NCBI GenBank assembly: GCA_009602735.1
Contig: WELA01004683.1
Coordinates: forward strand, 53,856-117,855
Reading direction: 5' to 3'
Origin: Mesotaenium endlicherianum
Lineage: Eukaryota > Streptophyta > Zygnematophyceae > Zygnematales > Mesotaeniaceae
DNA: 64,000 bases
Shown here: positions 46,487 through 59,708 of the stretch, piece after piece
Layout: every line of letters begins with the position of its first letter
How positions within the stretch are numbered: position 1 is the stretch's first letter
Notes under the pieces: model-generated
The model's database searches: none
The model's input: only the letters and a program-made list of their open reading frames with translations
What the model was told of the DNA's origin: nothing
Made by a program: the position numbers and the translations under genes

Positions 46487-47199
46487 GCATGGTAGGTGTT
46501 CGTTGCTCATCGCCCATATTGAACCAGGTCTTAGTGGTTGTGATCTCATTGCACGATCACAGGTTGCAGTTTCACTGCTTTGTGAGAATGCAGGCGACAG
46601 GTGCGGGAGGGACTTACCTCATTGAGATTGCTATTACATTGCTGCTTTGTAGGCTAGGTAACGAGTGTAGAGCATCTTGAAGCTTGCATCAAGCTTAGAA
46701 TAAAAATATAGGAGAAAACAACTCGTGTGCCTCTTACTGGAGTTAATGCAAATTCGAATTTGATAGACTGGAATGTGCACTTGGCATCTGGGAAGCCCAG
46801 ACTTAATACGACGTGTTCTGGCTCGGTTAGCTGATTCCAAACAGATAGCAATGAAACGACCGAAGCACGCATTAGGCGCGAGAATTGTCAAGGCAAATTG
46901 GTATCCCAAATACCCCTGCTGCCTTGGACCTTCTTTCTTCCTACACGATGTGCACGCAGTCACTGGTGTGCTTAGAAATGCTCACTACATATTTACAGGC
47001 TTAAAATACCAAACAATTTATCAACAATAGCCAGCCACGCACACTGGCATCTGTACAACCAGCACCCTGATGATGAGCCCTGTCACTCTAGGCTGGATAT
47101 TAAGGGTAGCCATTACGAGAAGAAAAACAGCACCATCACAGAGCATCGCATAGGGGCATCGGATGCCCAGTAGGCTAGCTAGTCTACATTGGAGAGCAT
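46487..47199. other. Intergenic between convergent plastid membrane protein and SMC1 genes
   Basis: About 710 bases shared by two 3' ends. No ORF with a recognisable motif is present. Confidence 0.6.
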
Positions 47200-50100
47200 T
47201 TAACCAGGGTACTTGCCGAGGTCAAAGGTCAAAGTCCTCGAACAGCTGCCAAACACAATACGTCACCAAGAAGACAGTCAATCCATGGCATGTAATGAAC
47301 GCAAAAAGTTGGCACATCTGCATAGCAGTCTACATGACTTCTGGTCTAAACCAAAGACCAAGAGATGTCAATTTCATCGTAGAGGTACTGTGCTTTTGTG
47401 GCACAAACAGTCCCATACAATATTAAAGTGCCCTAGCATGCCGACATGAAAAGAACTTGCCTGGTGGGCAAGAACTGGAGCACGCCCTCACCCAGTCATG
47501 AGACCTCAGCAAAGACAATGCGACAGAAGTCAAACAAGGTCAAAGCCTCACCCTTGATCAGAGTCGCGGTAGACTCCCACCAACGCGTCAGCTTTGTCAT
47601 AGAACTGGTCCTTGAGAGAGATGACAACGCTCTGGAATCCGAACCCAGAGGCGCCACCCTGGCTCTGCTGCTCCCTGTTTGCGTCCCTCGATTTCTTCCG
47701 GATGTACGCCGCCACTTTTGCCACGTTCAGATTGTCGAGAGCAGCATCCACCTCGTCGAGGACAAAGAACGGCGAGGGGCGGAAGCTGCACCCCAGGAAC
47801 AAAAGAAATGGAAAAATGAATGCTGACTGACACAACACTCAGCAAATAAAGCAGGCGTTTAGGGGCGAAATGCATATGCTTGCGCTTTCGGCATCACACA
47901 CAGGAAGAGGAGTGCCAATGCAAGAAAACCACGAACACGACTACAAAGGCAAAGAGAGTGAAGTAAAGAACAATGTAAGACTTCTAACTGAAGACGCTTA
48001 CGAATGGCACCAACACCAATCGAGAACCTAGCCCTGCTGAAACAATAAAATTTTCACAGTGATATAATACGTTAGTATATAAAAACCGTTCTCCTGCTAA
48101 CAAGCAGCAAGTCACAATATATAAAATGTGATGTATTATATAGTCGGTTCGACCCCGTCTCCTCAAACATGCAAACGTGGCACCAAGCATGTGCTCGCAA
48201 AAAAGTATTTCATTGTACCTCCCATTCTTCCTCCAAATAGAGACAGGAGAGACCTAAGCCATCACATGATCTGCAAGAGCAACTGCTGACGTAGTGGAAA
48301 TGCAAGAAGGCATTCCCAGGAAACACACAGAGGCAGGGGAACGAGGATGTGCCTGTGGATGGAGAAGAGCAGCGCGAGCGCGGCCACGGTCTTCTCCCCG
48401 CCCGACAGCTGCTCCATATCGCGGAAGCGCTTGGAGGGCGGCATGGCCGTGTACTTGATGCCGTGCGAAAACGGCTCGTCCTCGTTCTCCAGGCTGAGGT
48501 AAGCAGTGCCGCCCAGAGGGTGAGTGGCACTCACCGTGAGCTCCTTGTATATGTCATTGATGCTTGTCGAGATGTGGTTGAAAGCTTCCATGAACAGCTC
48601 GTACCTGCATGTACGTGTGTGAGATGGGCAGAGAGGGGGGGAAGATAGCGAGAATTAGTGAGAGGAAAGAAGAGGAAGCAGAGTTTGTGGGTGCGTAAGG
48701 GGTGCTTTTCAATGGAAACGGCCGGCGGAGCAGGGGGTGCAGGGTAACATGGGGAAAGGCGGGCACGCGTCAACAGAGGTGAAAAGAAAGACCTAAGAAC
48801 CTGCTCGCCTGGGATGGGGGGTACGGCAAGCACAACCACGCCTCTCAACCTCATCGACTCCCACAAGACAGCAGTTGGCGACACAGGAAGGAATTGGCAG
48901 TTGAAACATCATACAGCAGCGGAGACAAGGATGTGGAACGTGGGCAGGTCAAAATGAAGGCTCTTCTCGTCAGAACGCTGGTAAGACTAGTCGCACGCGC
49001 AAGGGAAGTAGGTGGAGCGCTCAACAGGCAACAGGCAGACTCTTCTTGCCTTGCACTGGCACAATCACGGCCGACAACTGTCACGGTCATCCACGCAGAT
49101 AGCAAGCCCAGGTAGCAAGCCCTCCACAGAGCACCTGCGCCGCTCTAACCTGCTGCCAAACAAAACAACGCAGCTCGCCGCCGGAAAACAGAGAATTCAA
49201 CGCAGACCATCACAAGCTCGAGCTCTGGCAGTCCACAGTCACAAGCAAGCAAGCAGCCAAGCAGACACTGCACACGGGTCCCACCGCTGCTGCTTGACCG
49301 CGTTGTACTTGTCGGTGATCTCCTTGGCCTCTCTGCGGGCCACCTCAAACTCCTCGATGCACTCCTTCTCCTTCTCGCGCAGCGTCTCGTACTGGTCCAG
49401 CGCCTTGAGGTTGGGCGCCGTGCGCTCGATCTCCAGGGACAGCCCCTCCAGGCGGGACTTGAACTCGGAGTCCAGCTTCTCCTTGTCCGCCGCCGACATG
49501 TCCTGGCAAACGTCCAGCCAAGGGGCTCCTTCCAACTTCAGAGTTGTAGCCTTGGAAACAAACTACGACGAAGTAACTCTGGCTTCCTTTGGCTTCCTTT
49601 GGCTTAGGGACACGTGTGTCACGCTGGACTCTCTGCCGGAAGGAAGTGAAGGCCCAGCTCTGGAGGAGTTTTTGAAAAAGTCTTCATCCTCATGTTGTCC
49701 TTTTCCTCTCACGCGTACTTTCCACACAGTATACCGTAAGACAGTTCCAAAAAACTGCCTACCGTCAGTAGTGCAGTCTGAGGTCAATGGGAGAGGAACG
49801 ACAACGAGGTCTCTCTGTCACGAACAGTAAGGAGAATATCTTGCAAGTCCAGGCACTCAGATCATCCAATCCACTTCAAACAAACAAATGCAGGCCTCAG
49901 CCCCAGGGCCCACCTGCTTGAAGCGATTGGACAGCTGTGAGTAGTCAAACGTGGCCATCCTCGCGAGCGGCCCCCCGGAGTCGATGTCCATGGGGGCCGT
50001 GTCACCATCGGACGTCTTCAGCTTGATCTGGTCCAGCTCGCAATTCTCCAGCACCTCGTTCTTCTTCGTCTGCAGCTGCTCTATGCTTGTTTCCTGCACC

Positions 50101-53100
50101 ACCGCCGCCGCCACACCACGAGCAACGACAGGGCGCTGCTAGTTTGAGCCCCTGCCTTTGAGCAGCTCACTGGGTCAATGCACTTGAGCGCGCCACAGGG
50201 TGGTCAGATTAACATGCATGTTCCCCCAGTCGACCGGAAGGCCGTGTCACATAAAAGAACTTCAAATCTGCATGATGACTTGGCCTACACTAGTCACGAC
50301 AAGGCTGATAAATGGTGAATCTGTTGTGCAGCTTGATGCTGCTTGATGAACAGGTACCACCATTTTTCAACCGCAGCATGTCTCAGGGGCTTGTTTCCTA
50401 GAGTAACAAAACACGAGGGCTTGTTTCTCTCAGTACAGCACAAGGTTGCTGTGCTGTACAGGGGGGTAGCATGCCCATGAAAAACGAGGCATGGGAAGGG
50501 TACACCGGCAGAAATCCTCACAATTTTGTCAGGTTCTATTATACAGCTATTAATCGTCCAGAGCTAGTATTTGCTTTAATTGGCTACAAGTACCAAGGGC
50601 AAAGCGAGCACAAGATACAAGTACAAAGCCCGGGCAAAATTTTGCTGAGCTTTTAGAGATCTAAGAGTCTTCCACACCACAGCGGAGAGCAGACAGGGCA
50701 GCAAGTCGAAGAGCAAGCGGGTGCAAACATCATCATGCAGTCACCGTGACGTGTGCGCTTGACATGTGTGCATACTTTGGCAGTGATGTGGCGCTTGAGC
50801 TTGCCGGCCTTGGCGGTCACAGAGCTGGCCTTCTTCTTCAGCTGCTGCACCTCTTCCTCCACCGCGTCCACCTTTGTCTTTATCTCTGCAGAAAGTAGAA
50901 TCAAGAGATCACAAATGAGCAGCCCTGAGTCAGAGATATGAGCACCTCAACTTCTTGTCTGATGCTGACTTTGTGGTAAACCAATAAACCAGCATTGAAA
51001 AGTGCCTTCTTCTAGCTAAGTCATCTTGAATGGACCACGTGTGCCTGGTCATCACTACCGATGAATGGTCATCATTACTGCCGACTATGCGTCCTTGACA
51101 CTGCTGGCAATCAGATGGCCTTTTATATCATTTTCAAGACCCTTGCTCGCCCTGCGAAGTGATTCAAGAACCAGCCAATTAAAAAGCCTACAAAGAACCG
51201 GGACACTTTGCGAGTTTCTGACTCGAGTACTGTCGAGTGCTGTCGTCACAAGCAGCCGGCAGGCTGCCCGGCGCTTGTCTGGCGCCTTCAGGCCCGACTC
51301 ATTGCTCACAGATTTTGGGGTTAGAGTGTCAGAGTGAGCCCCCTGAAATTTTAAGAACTCAAGAGAAGGAGATGCATACATACCGTCTGCCTGCTGCTGG
51401 AGTTCGTCCCTCTCCCGGATGGCGGCATCCATCTTGTTCTTGGCCTCCGTGGCCTCATCCCGCAGCTTCACGAGCTCCCGCTTGCTGCTCTCGATCTTCT
51501 CTGCAAGCTGCTCCAAGGGCCCCTTTGTGTCCCGGCTGCGCTCGTACTCCAACCTGCAGTGTGGAGGCAGCCGGCTCAGACCACCATCAGTAAATAAAGC
51601 AGCCTCATCCTCAAGCGTGTCTCTTCATGCTTCATGACTGGCAAACAACATGAAACTAAAGATATATTCAGGTCTCGTCAAAGTACAGGGCCCCTCTCAG
51701 GATAAAGGTAAAGCAAAGAAGGGAAGGTGACAGAGTGCGACTGACTTAGTCAGGATTCGAGTCATTTGATGCTCACTCTCGGGCAAACTCTCCATAAGTC
51801 ACTCACTGAACGAGAAATGGTGTCAATTACCTTGATATCAACCCTAGCCCTGAACCGTCTCCTCATGGAGTTAACAAATCTTTAAGCTAATGTGATGACC
51901 ACCCTCTTATACTGAGCAGTTTTTTTTTAGTGAGCTTTGCATCTTGAATACAATCTCGAGACGATGCTTATAAGCTGCAAGAGATACGCTTTTGAAAATT
52001 GGCTCCACCAAGTGTGCTTGAATTCTTGTCCCAGCAGGTACAGGTGACAAATCACAGGGCAATGACCGCACAGCCAAAGGTTTCTCTGATAGGTCGAGGG
52101 CAGAAATATGATAAGATAAGGGGGGGGNNNNNNNNNNNNNNNNNNNNNNNNNNNNNNNNNNNNNNNNNNNNNNNNNNNNNNNNNNNNNNNNNNNNNNNNN
52201 NNNNNNNNNNNNNNNNNNNNNNNNNNNNNNNNNNNNNNNNNNNNNNNNNNNNNNNNNNNNNNNNNNNNNNNNNNNNNNNNNNNNNNNNNNNNNNNNNNNN
52301 NNNNNNNNNNNNNNNNNNNNNNNNNNNNNNNNNNNNNNNNNNNNNNNNNNNNNNNNNNNNNNNNNNNNNNNNNNNNNNNNNNNNNNNNNNNNNNNNNNNN
52401 NNNNNNNNNNNNNNNNNNNNNNNNNNNNNNNNNNNNNNNNNNNNNNNNNNNNNNNNNNNNNNNNNNNNNNNNNNNNNNNNNNNNNNNNNNNNNNNNNNNN
52501 NNNNNNNNNNNNNNNNNNNNNNNNNNNNNNNNNNNNNNNNNNNNNNNNNNNNNNNNNNNNNNNNNNNNNNNNNNNNNNNNNNNNNNNNNNNNNNNNNNNN
52601 NNNNNNNNNNNNNNNNNNNNNNNNNNNNNNNNNNNNNNNNNNNNNNNNNNNNNNNNNNNNNNNNNNNNNNNNNNNNNNNNNNNNNNNNNNNNNNNNNNNN
52701 NNNNGGGGGGCGGGGGGGGGGGGTATAGGCAGCCGGAGCCGCCAAAGAGAAATTGCCACAGTAGTGTTTAAGTGAAGGGAAACACCTAGGATACATATGT
52801 AAGTGAGGCACTCACTGGCTCTGCAGCTTGGCCCGCTGGTTCTTGAGGCCCAGCATGCGCTCCGCATACTCCTGCGCCTCCTTCAGCTGGTTCTCCTCGT
52901 ACTCGCGGATGTTTGCGACCCCCACAGATCGGCTGAAGCTCTCATAGATGCGATCAGTGATCTCGTTGATCTTGGACTCCAGCTCGCTTATCGTCTGGGC
53001 GCGGCCGGCAATCGCATCTTTCAACTGAAAGAAAGGTAGATTGCAACACGCATGTTCAGACTTTTCAGGCAAAGCACTACCTGCATTTCAACCGAACACA

Positions 53101-56100
53101 AGCTTATGCAGCACATCTAGAAGTACAGAAGTGTCTCCCTCATAAGCACAGGCAGCAGACAAGAGCACAAAAGAATGAAAGAAACAGGGATACAAAGGAT
53201 TCAGAAGTACATGAGACCAGTTTGAGTCAATAGCTGGCGGGATGAAGGGTCTGTAGCAAAAACACAAATGGCATCTCTAAAAGCATGAGCTCTCTATGGG
53301 ATGCCCTTCTACATCAGGTTCAGGTACTCTATATGGGTGAACAGGGCCCAATCACTGCCAACTTCAAGTGCTGCATCTCAATCCAGGACCATTGCAGCCG
53401 TCCATTTCTATCTATGCGCAACCTGAACAAGCATACTAAAAAGTTCCAATTCCGCTGATTCGCAGAGGAGCCCCCAATCTTGCTTGCCTATAGAGCAGCC
53501 TTCCATCTCGCACGCTTATGGACATGTTAACACGCAGAGGTATCTAAAATATAGCAGTAGAATTCCACAAATATGGAGGCGTGTGCGTACCTTGGTAAGC
53601 TCTGGCAGGAGCTCCTCCTTCTTGCGCACGATGTTCTGAATCTCGCTCTCCAACTTGGGCACTTTCTCGGAAGACGTTTTCTGCCAACGCCCAGCAAGAG
53701 TAGATGGAAGCCAGTAGAAGTGCAATTGGTGGATGGCACAGAAAGAGGTCAATAATAGCCACATCTCAAAACAGTTGACGTGAGTGGTGTTGCAAGAGCA
53801 ACACTGGCCAAGGTATAGCAGACGTGGTGCATTCCTTCCCAAGGTAGTCTAACACCTGGGAAGCCATCTTGGCTTTGACACCAGTAGGGCGTGCGACCAT
53901 CCACGAATGTTTCAAGTTCACTCGAAAAGAAAAGGAGGTCTTTACTATCTGAAAGAAGTTTCATGCAGTCCTGGTTGACATGGTACCTAAACACCTGCAC
54001 TTCCTCAACAGCGATGAATGCCACAATATGACATCACGACTGGCATATACACGACACTGGCTCTTGAAAGCAAGGCACAACCCACAAAGTAAGAACGTGA
54101 GGACTTTCACGCTTCATATCTTTGTAGAGAAGGTCATGGGAGGTTGAACTACCAACTTAACGGATTTTTGCCACATATCTTCTACGTCCTGCCTAGTCAA
54201 CCTAGCCCAGCATCACAATTCCGCCAACCCTCTACCCTCTAAATGCCCTATATTGACCCCTGCAGAAAGCATGAGAATGTTCAAAGGTGTGAGAGGTAGA
54301 GGAGAGTAGCTTACCAGGTCAGTCTCTAAGTAAACAATCTTTCTCTCGGCCCCACTAATTTTGGTACTCATCTCCTGCTCCTTATTCTGCATGTCCCGTG
54401 ACGAGCCTGTCTCGGCCAGTTCTTTCGTCAGACGCTCCCTCTGTAGCTTCAACTCTGTCAAACCATCACCACAGTGTATGAGTAAGATACATAGCGAATA
54501 AGCCCTGACAAGAACTCCTACTTTAGGAATCCTAAGACTAGGCTCACCTCTTAGGCAATCAATCTTACCAACAAGCACATTGCCGGTTGTCAACATCCTT
54601 ACGTCCTTCCTATAACCAAAGACTTATAGAATCAAAAAGACTCACTCGATAATTTGCAGCAAGCTGCAACTTAGAGCATTATTCTTGCGTATGATGAGGC
54701 CTGCAAAAGATCCTAGCAGTAATGAAAGGAGGCAAAGAAGAATGCATGCTAGGTTTCTATGAATGACTATACATGTGTTTGCTTGCTGCATGAGCAGATC
54801 AACTATTCAAAACTACTGAAGCAAGACTGTTCATCAGCAGCACCTTCAATCCTCTGGTCATCCCAGCGCTGAGAGCGGGCCTCTATGTTCCCGCTTGTAC
54901 CGCCAGTCATGGACCCATTCTTAGCCATCAGCGTGCCGTCCAAAGCCACAACTGTGACACAAAAGAGCCAAAAGAATAGCAAATGATTCAACATCTTCAC
55001 ACAAGGTGTATCTAAGTTAGACCCAAGAGAAGGCGAGCTCACAACACACACCTATAGGTGCCTCAAGAAGTAATGGTCACGCAAGAAAAAGATCAGCTCA
55101 TTGTAATCACAAGAGGTGGAGGAATATGCAGCTGTAGGAACGAGGACATACCCTTATGTCGCTCCCTTCCCCAGGCCAGGGCTCTTGCTTCATCTATGGT
55201 GTCACAAACAAGAGTGTTGCCGACTGCATATATCATTGCTTTCTCCAAATTGGGGTCAAATCTGAAAGCTTGTTAAGGAATTGGCATGAATATTCTCATC
55301 CGTTTAAAAGACAAATAACTTACAAACCAACCCTTTAGCCTTTATGCCAGATAAGAGAATATAATGCCATATGAAAGAAGGCAAAAAAAAGGAGCCTACC
55401 AGTCCGATTAGTGTGGCTGGTGTCAATTCCTCTGTGGAACATGCTTCAGCAGAAAGTATTATGATCATGGAGATGATAAATCGGAAAAGGTAGCACAGCA
55501 TTCACAAGATGACTTAAAAGGATACTGGATGACATCATAAATGAGCTTGGAAGTTCCGCCCAAAGCTCTGAGCCTCTCTTGCACGGGTTTTATCCTTGCA
55601 GTCTGCAAGGGGATGAAAGTCATTGGTGGCTGTCTCTGCTCCCGCAGATACTGCACAAGAAAGACCATGTACCTTGTTAACACTGCACAAATGTATAGAG
55701 CATTGAGCACCTTGCGCCTAACAAATGACAAATTTCGCAATTTGGAAAATTATGTGAACATCCTGACGGACATGAAGACATAACGTAGTTATGTCAGCAA
55801 TCTAGCAGACATGATGAGGACACTACAACAAAGCGTGAGGTGCCTTTACTGCCAAACAGTGAGACATCATTCACTACCTCCGTCAAGTCAACGGTGAAGA
55901 ACTAGGCCTGTAGTGCTTTCAACACATGGAGGTTACGAGAGGCCAGATTACCTCAATGCATTCTTTGCCTGTTTTCTCATCGTCTACCACAATGGCATCA
56001 AATAGCTTCCCCATGGCAATGGTGACAGCAACATTGTACTTCTTCTGGGTAGGACGACATAATTCTGACATCCTCCCAAGGACTCCGGGGAACAACCTCC

Positions 56101-58561
56101 TCAGGCTGGAGATAGTCTCTGCAATCTTAGCCTCTCGCTCACTCTCACGCTTATCAGCTTTTACTTCCCTCAATTGCATCTCAATCTCATCCAGCTTGCC
56201 CTGAATGGTGCCCACGCGATTCCTGCAACAGAAGAATCAGATACAGTTAAAAAAAGCCCTTACTACTGCCACACTGCCCAATGCTACACTGGAACAGATT
56301 TGCATTGACCAGGACAAGACAACACTGTGTACTTACGCATACAAGATTGTCAAAGTGTGTACTGCTGTGGTTGTGGCTACACAAGGTGTTCTACCTAGTA
56401 AGCACAAGATTACGACTTGGCCCAACCAACAACCGCAACAGAAGTGCAACACGAGGAAACCAACACAATTATTAATTCTAAGATGTCCAAACTCAAGACA
56501 TGCAGGAAAATGGGCAGATTGTGACATCAACTACGTGTTCCCTGAAGATGATCACGCCACAGCAAAATCACTTACTTTGACTTCCGATGCTTAGTCTGCA
56601 TCTCATTCTGTGCGGCCGTTAGTTGAATAAGCTCCTCCCTCTCCGCTCCTAGCTGAACCCGTAATTTCTCAACCCTTGAGTGCATCTGATCCAGCTGACT
56701 TTTCAGATGCTGCTCTCTGCCATCAAGCTGCCTCAAGTTGGCATCCATGTTATTCAAGGCCTCGGTGTCAGCCTGCTGTTGTATGTCATGAACCTCCTTC
56801 TCTTGCTTTAACTTTACGGTCTTTGCACCTGCCTCCGCTTTTCTGCACACCAAACCTCAATATATACTGTTAGAAGACAACACTAAAAACGCGATAAAGA
56901 GATCGTATGAAGGACTATTTGGCTTGTGACCTGAAATGCATTGACAGAGCTGCATGCCTTCACAACACAGAGATCAAGTTCAGTTATACGCACATTCTGT
57001 TATACTCCTGCATTTGATTCTCAGCCAACTGCAATTTGGCGCCCTCTTGACCAGGTTGTGTCATCGCTTCCAGAGAGGCAACAATATCTTCCAAGTCTCT
57101 CTGGAGTTTAGCAACGACATCAGATTGACTTTCGTGCGCTTTCTGCTGCTTTTCCAGTTGAGTGCTGTCTTTCTGTACACGCTTTTGTACACGCTTGATG
57201 TCCTCACTGTATCGAACAATGTCGGGTTGCTGCTCGGCAAATTCCCCCCCCGCCAACAAAAACACTTAATTGAGTCACAGCAAGAAAATCCAGAAGACCC
57301 TCCAATCTGCTAACACACAGGCCTGGAACGGCATAAGTCACTTGACCAGTCATGCAAACTCAGGAAAGAATAAGTGTCAAAAGAAGCTAATTCTGCACGT
57401 TCACTGCAATGCAAATTAAGTGAGACGCCTTTGCACTTATTGACATTCACCTTCTTATCAATGTCCACATTCTTCTTGGTTACTTTTTTCTGAATGAGCA
57501 CAAGGTCCTTGTTGTAACCGGCTTGCTCCCTACGCTTAGCCTTCATCTCTTCTTCTACAGTTGTTGTACTGGCAACAACTTCTTGGAGTCCAGCATTTTC
57601 AATCTCAAGCTCTTCGGTTGTTTTTTGTATATCCCTTTCTATTCCAAAAAGCTGCCAAAGAAAGTAGTCCGTTTTTAAGCTTTTCTGCACAAGCAAGATG
57701 GGCCCAGAACAGAGAATTAGTCGCATGATGCCATAAGAGAATCAAAGCCTTCTGGTGCATTAGTACACATACTTGCCAATGTTTAAGCTTACCAACTCTT
57801 CATGAAGTCTCAGATGCTTCTCAGCCTCTTCTTTCTGCTCCTTCTTCTGCTTCCTTTCTGAAGCCATGCTTCTTTTCTTCTGATAGTTGATAACAGTCCT
57901 TTCTTCTGCCTGAGCTTTTTGATCCTCCAATTGCTCGTGTTCCTTCTTCAGCTCCTCAGAGCCAGAAATTTGCTCAAACAGCACAGTCAACTCTTTGGCT
58001 GACTTGGAAGCAATAGACTCCACGTCTCCCTGCATACGTACATGATTTAGTTATAGCAACCTATACAAAAGGAGGTGAAGAACCTTAAAATGCCCATTCC
58101 CCCTCTTTGTGAAAAATGCTCACCTGAAACACTAGGAAATTACGGGCCTTAACCAGGATGCCCAGAAGCTTCATTCTTGCGGTGTATTCGTCCCATGTCA
58201 CCACTTTATCATCTACTCGATATTCACTAGAGCCAGAACTGGTTATTGTTCTCTTGAAGTATAATTCCCCCCCGGAGCCCATCTCATACACGAGCTTCAC
58301 ATATGCCTTGCGGCCTCTCTGCTCTCTTTCACTATCATCGAAAGCGTATATCAAGTCCTTGAGTTGAGAACCTCGAAGTTGCATAGAACGCACCCCTAAC
58401 ACAAAGCTTATGGCATCCATGAGATTCGACTTCCCAGCACCATTTGGGCCAATGATGGCAGTAAAATTTTTGAAAGGCCCTATCACCTGGTGTCCCTTGT
58501 AAGACTTAAAGTTATCAATCTCCAGCCTCTGAATACTCCCATTCTGTACAAGGGACGGCAT
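47200..58561 (-). CDS. SMC1: Cohesin subunit SMC1
   Basis: Nineteen exons close into one frame of about 1224 residues: 58561-58124, 58029-57793, 57684-57451, 57229-56994, 56842-56576, 56222-55952, 55650-55526, 55261-55152, 54951-54844, 54454-54315, 53680-53591, 53024-52816, 51553-51384, 50885-50776, 50093-49914, 49502-49285, 48604-48353, 47785-47552 and 47245-47200. SMC1 pairs with SMC3 in the cohesin ring that holds sister chromatids. Walker A GPNGAGKS is at about residues 38-45, with FKSYKGHQ before and [11 protein letters not shown] after. Coiled coils flank a hinge with [13 protein letters not shown] and GSMTGGTSG. The C-terminal head has the signature [17 protein letters not shown] and Walker [14 protein letters not shown]. 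The protein ends [10 protein letters not shown], as in other SMC1. The intron between 48353 and 47785 appears to use a GC donor. Early exons are AT-rich at third positions and later ones strongly GC-rich. A 577-base N gap lies in one intron. Confidence 0.95.
52128..52704. other. Assembly gap (N) in SMC1 intron
   Basis: 577 Ns bordered by G runs. The exons on either side (52816 end, 51553 start) join in frame through a Gln codon ([10 protein letters not shown]), matching the family, so no exon is missing. Confidence 0.95.
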
Positions 58562-59708
58562 GCTCTTAAGAACGTTCACGAGCGAAGAAAAGAAAGAATT
58601 CAAGATCACAAGTGTTCACTGCAACCTTCCACATTCGGTCCAAGGATGCATATTGCCCAGTTAATGTTCATGCTTTTCCCCCAACATGCAACTCTTAACG
58701 TGCTCTGAAGACGTGTACGCAATTTCAGCTTTGCTCGCCCGACATGACCATCGAATGCGTCTTCAAACATCCGCGCAACTAAATTTGCCCGCCAAAGTTT
58801 TTGAAGCATTAATCATCGCACAGAAAAAAAACGATACATATGACAACGTAACACAGATAGTTCCCCTAAAGTGCCCCGAGTGCGTCGATGTGCCGCGCGC
58901 AATGCGTCGTTGTGCCACAAGCTTTAAGCGTCATCAATTCAAATTGTTCCACTTTGACTAGAGCAGTCAACCATAGGTCATAACCCTTTCTCCACAGAAT
59001 GTCGGTCGTATGTATTTCCCTTCTTCCTTGTTGCTGCTCGTATGTCTTCGCACGGACCATCACCTTAACGGACCATGGCGGCTATCCACAAGAGTAATTC
59101 AAACACCTCGAAAATGCGCAAGTCACGAAATGACCCGAATTAATCTACTTGGAAGCTATAGGTTCCGATCCCACTCAACCTTGGTAGAGTGAAAGAGTGG
59201 ACCCACTCTTGTTTTCTTTTTCTAAATCTTACTAGGGCCAACGTTCTCAAGATTTTTTTTGTAATAAGTGTTCACAATTTCAACCAGCCAAGATAGCACA
59301 AACATGAAATTGGACTCTTACGATTAAGTATGTATTGATGCTAGAAGTCAACTCTTGTTTGTTGACTATCCGTCTGATGTGTTACAAGTAATTAAGCGCG
59401 AGGTGTTTTACATGTGAATGTAATAGGGCCATCAAAGAGGTGCTTTACATACAGCAACAACTAATTGTTTGTCATGCATAAAGAGGTCGTGGACGCCTAA
59501 GCTATAAAAGATACAAAATAATAGGAGTCTCAAGTAGTCTATGTTGCAATGTGAAAGCTATGTCTCAGAACATGCTCAATGGTTTTAGTGTACATACGAA
59601 TGACAAGAAAAGGGAGAAAAGGTTACAATAGTCTTATTTATGAGTGAGGATGTACAAATTAGAATGGACATTTTAGAATTCAAAATGCTCCCTTGGGCGG
59701 AACGGGGG
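58562..59708. other. 5' flank of SMC1 up to the retroelement
   Basis: About 1.1 kb between the SMC1 start and the presumed LTR. It should hold the SMC1 promoter. No other gene is recognised, and the short ORFs lack motifs. Confidence 0.55.

Noticed and set aside
48120-48200. GGTTCGACCCC resembling a tRNA T-loop
   Set aside because: No A box, anticodon stem or acceptor stem could be found around it, and it lies in an SMC1 intron.
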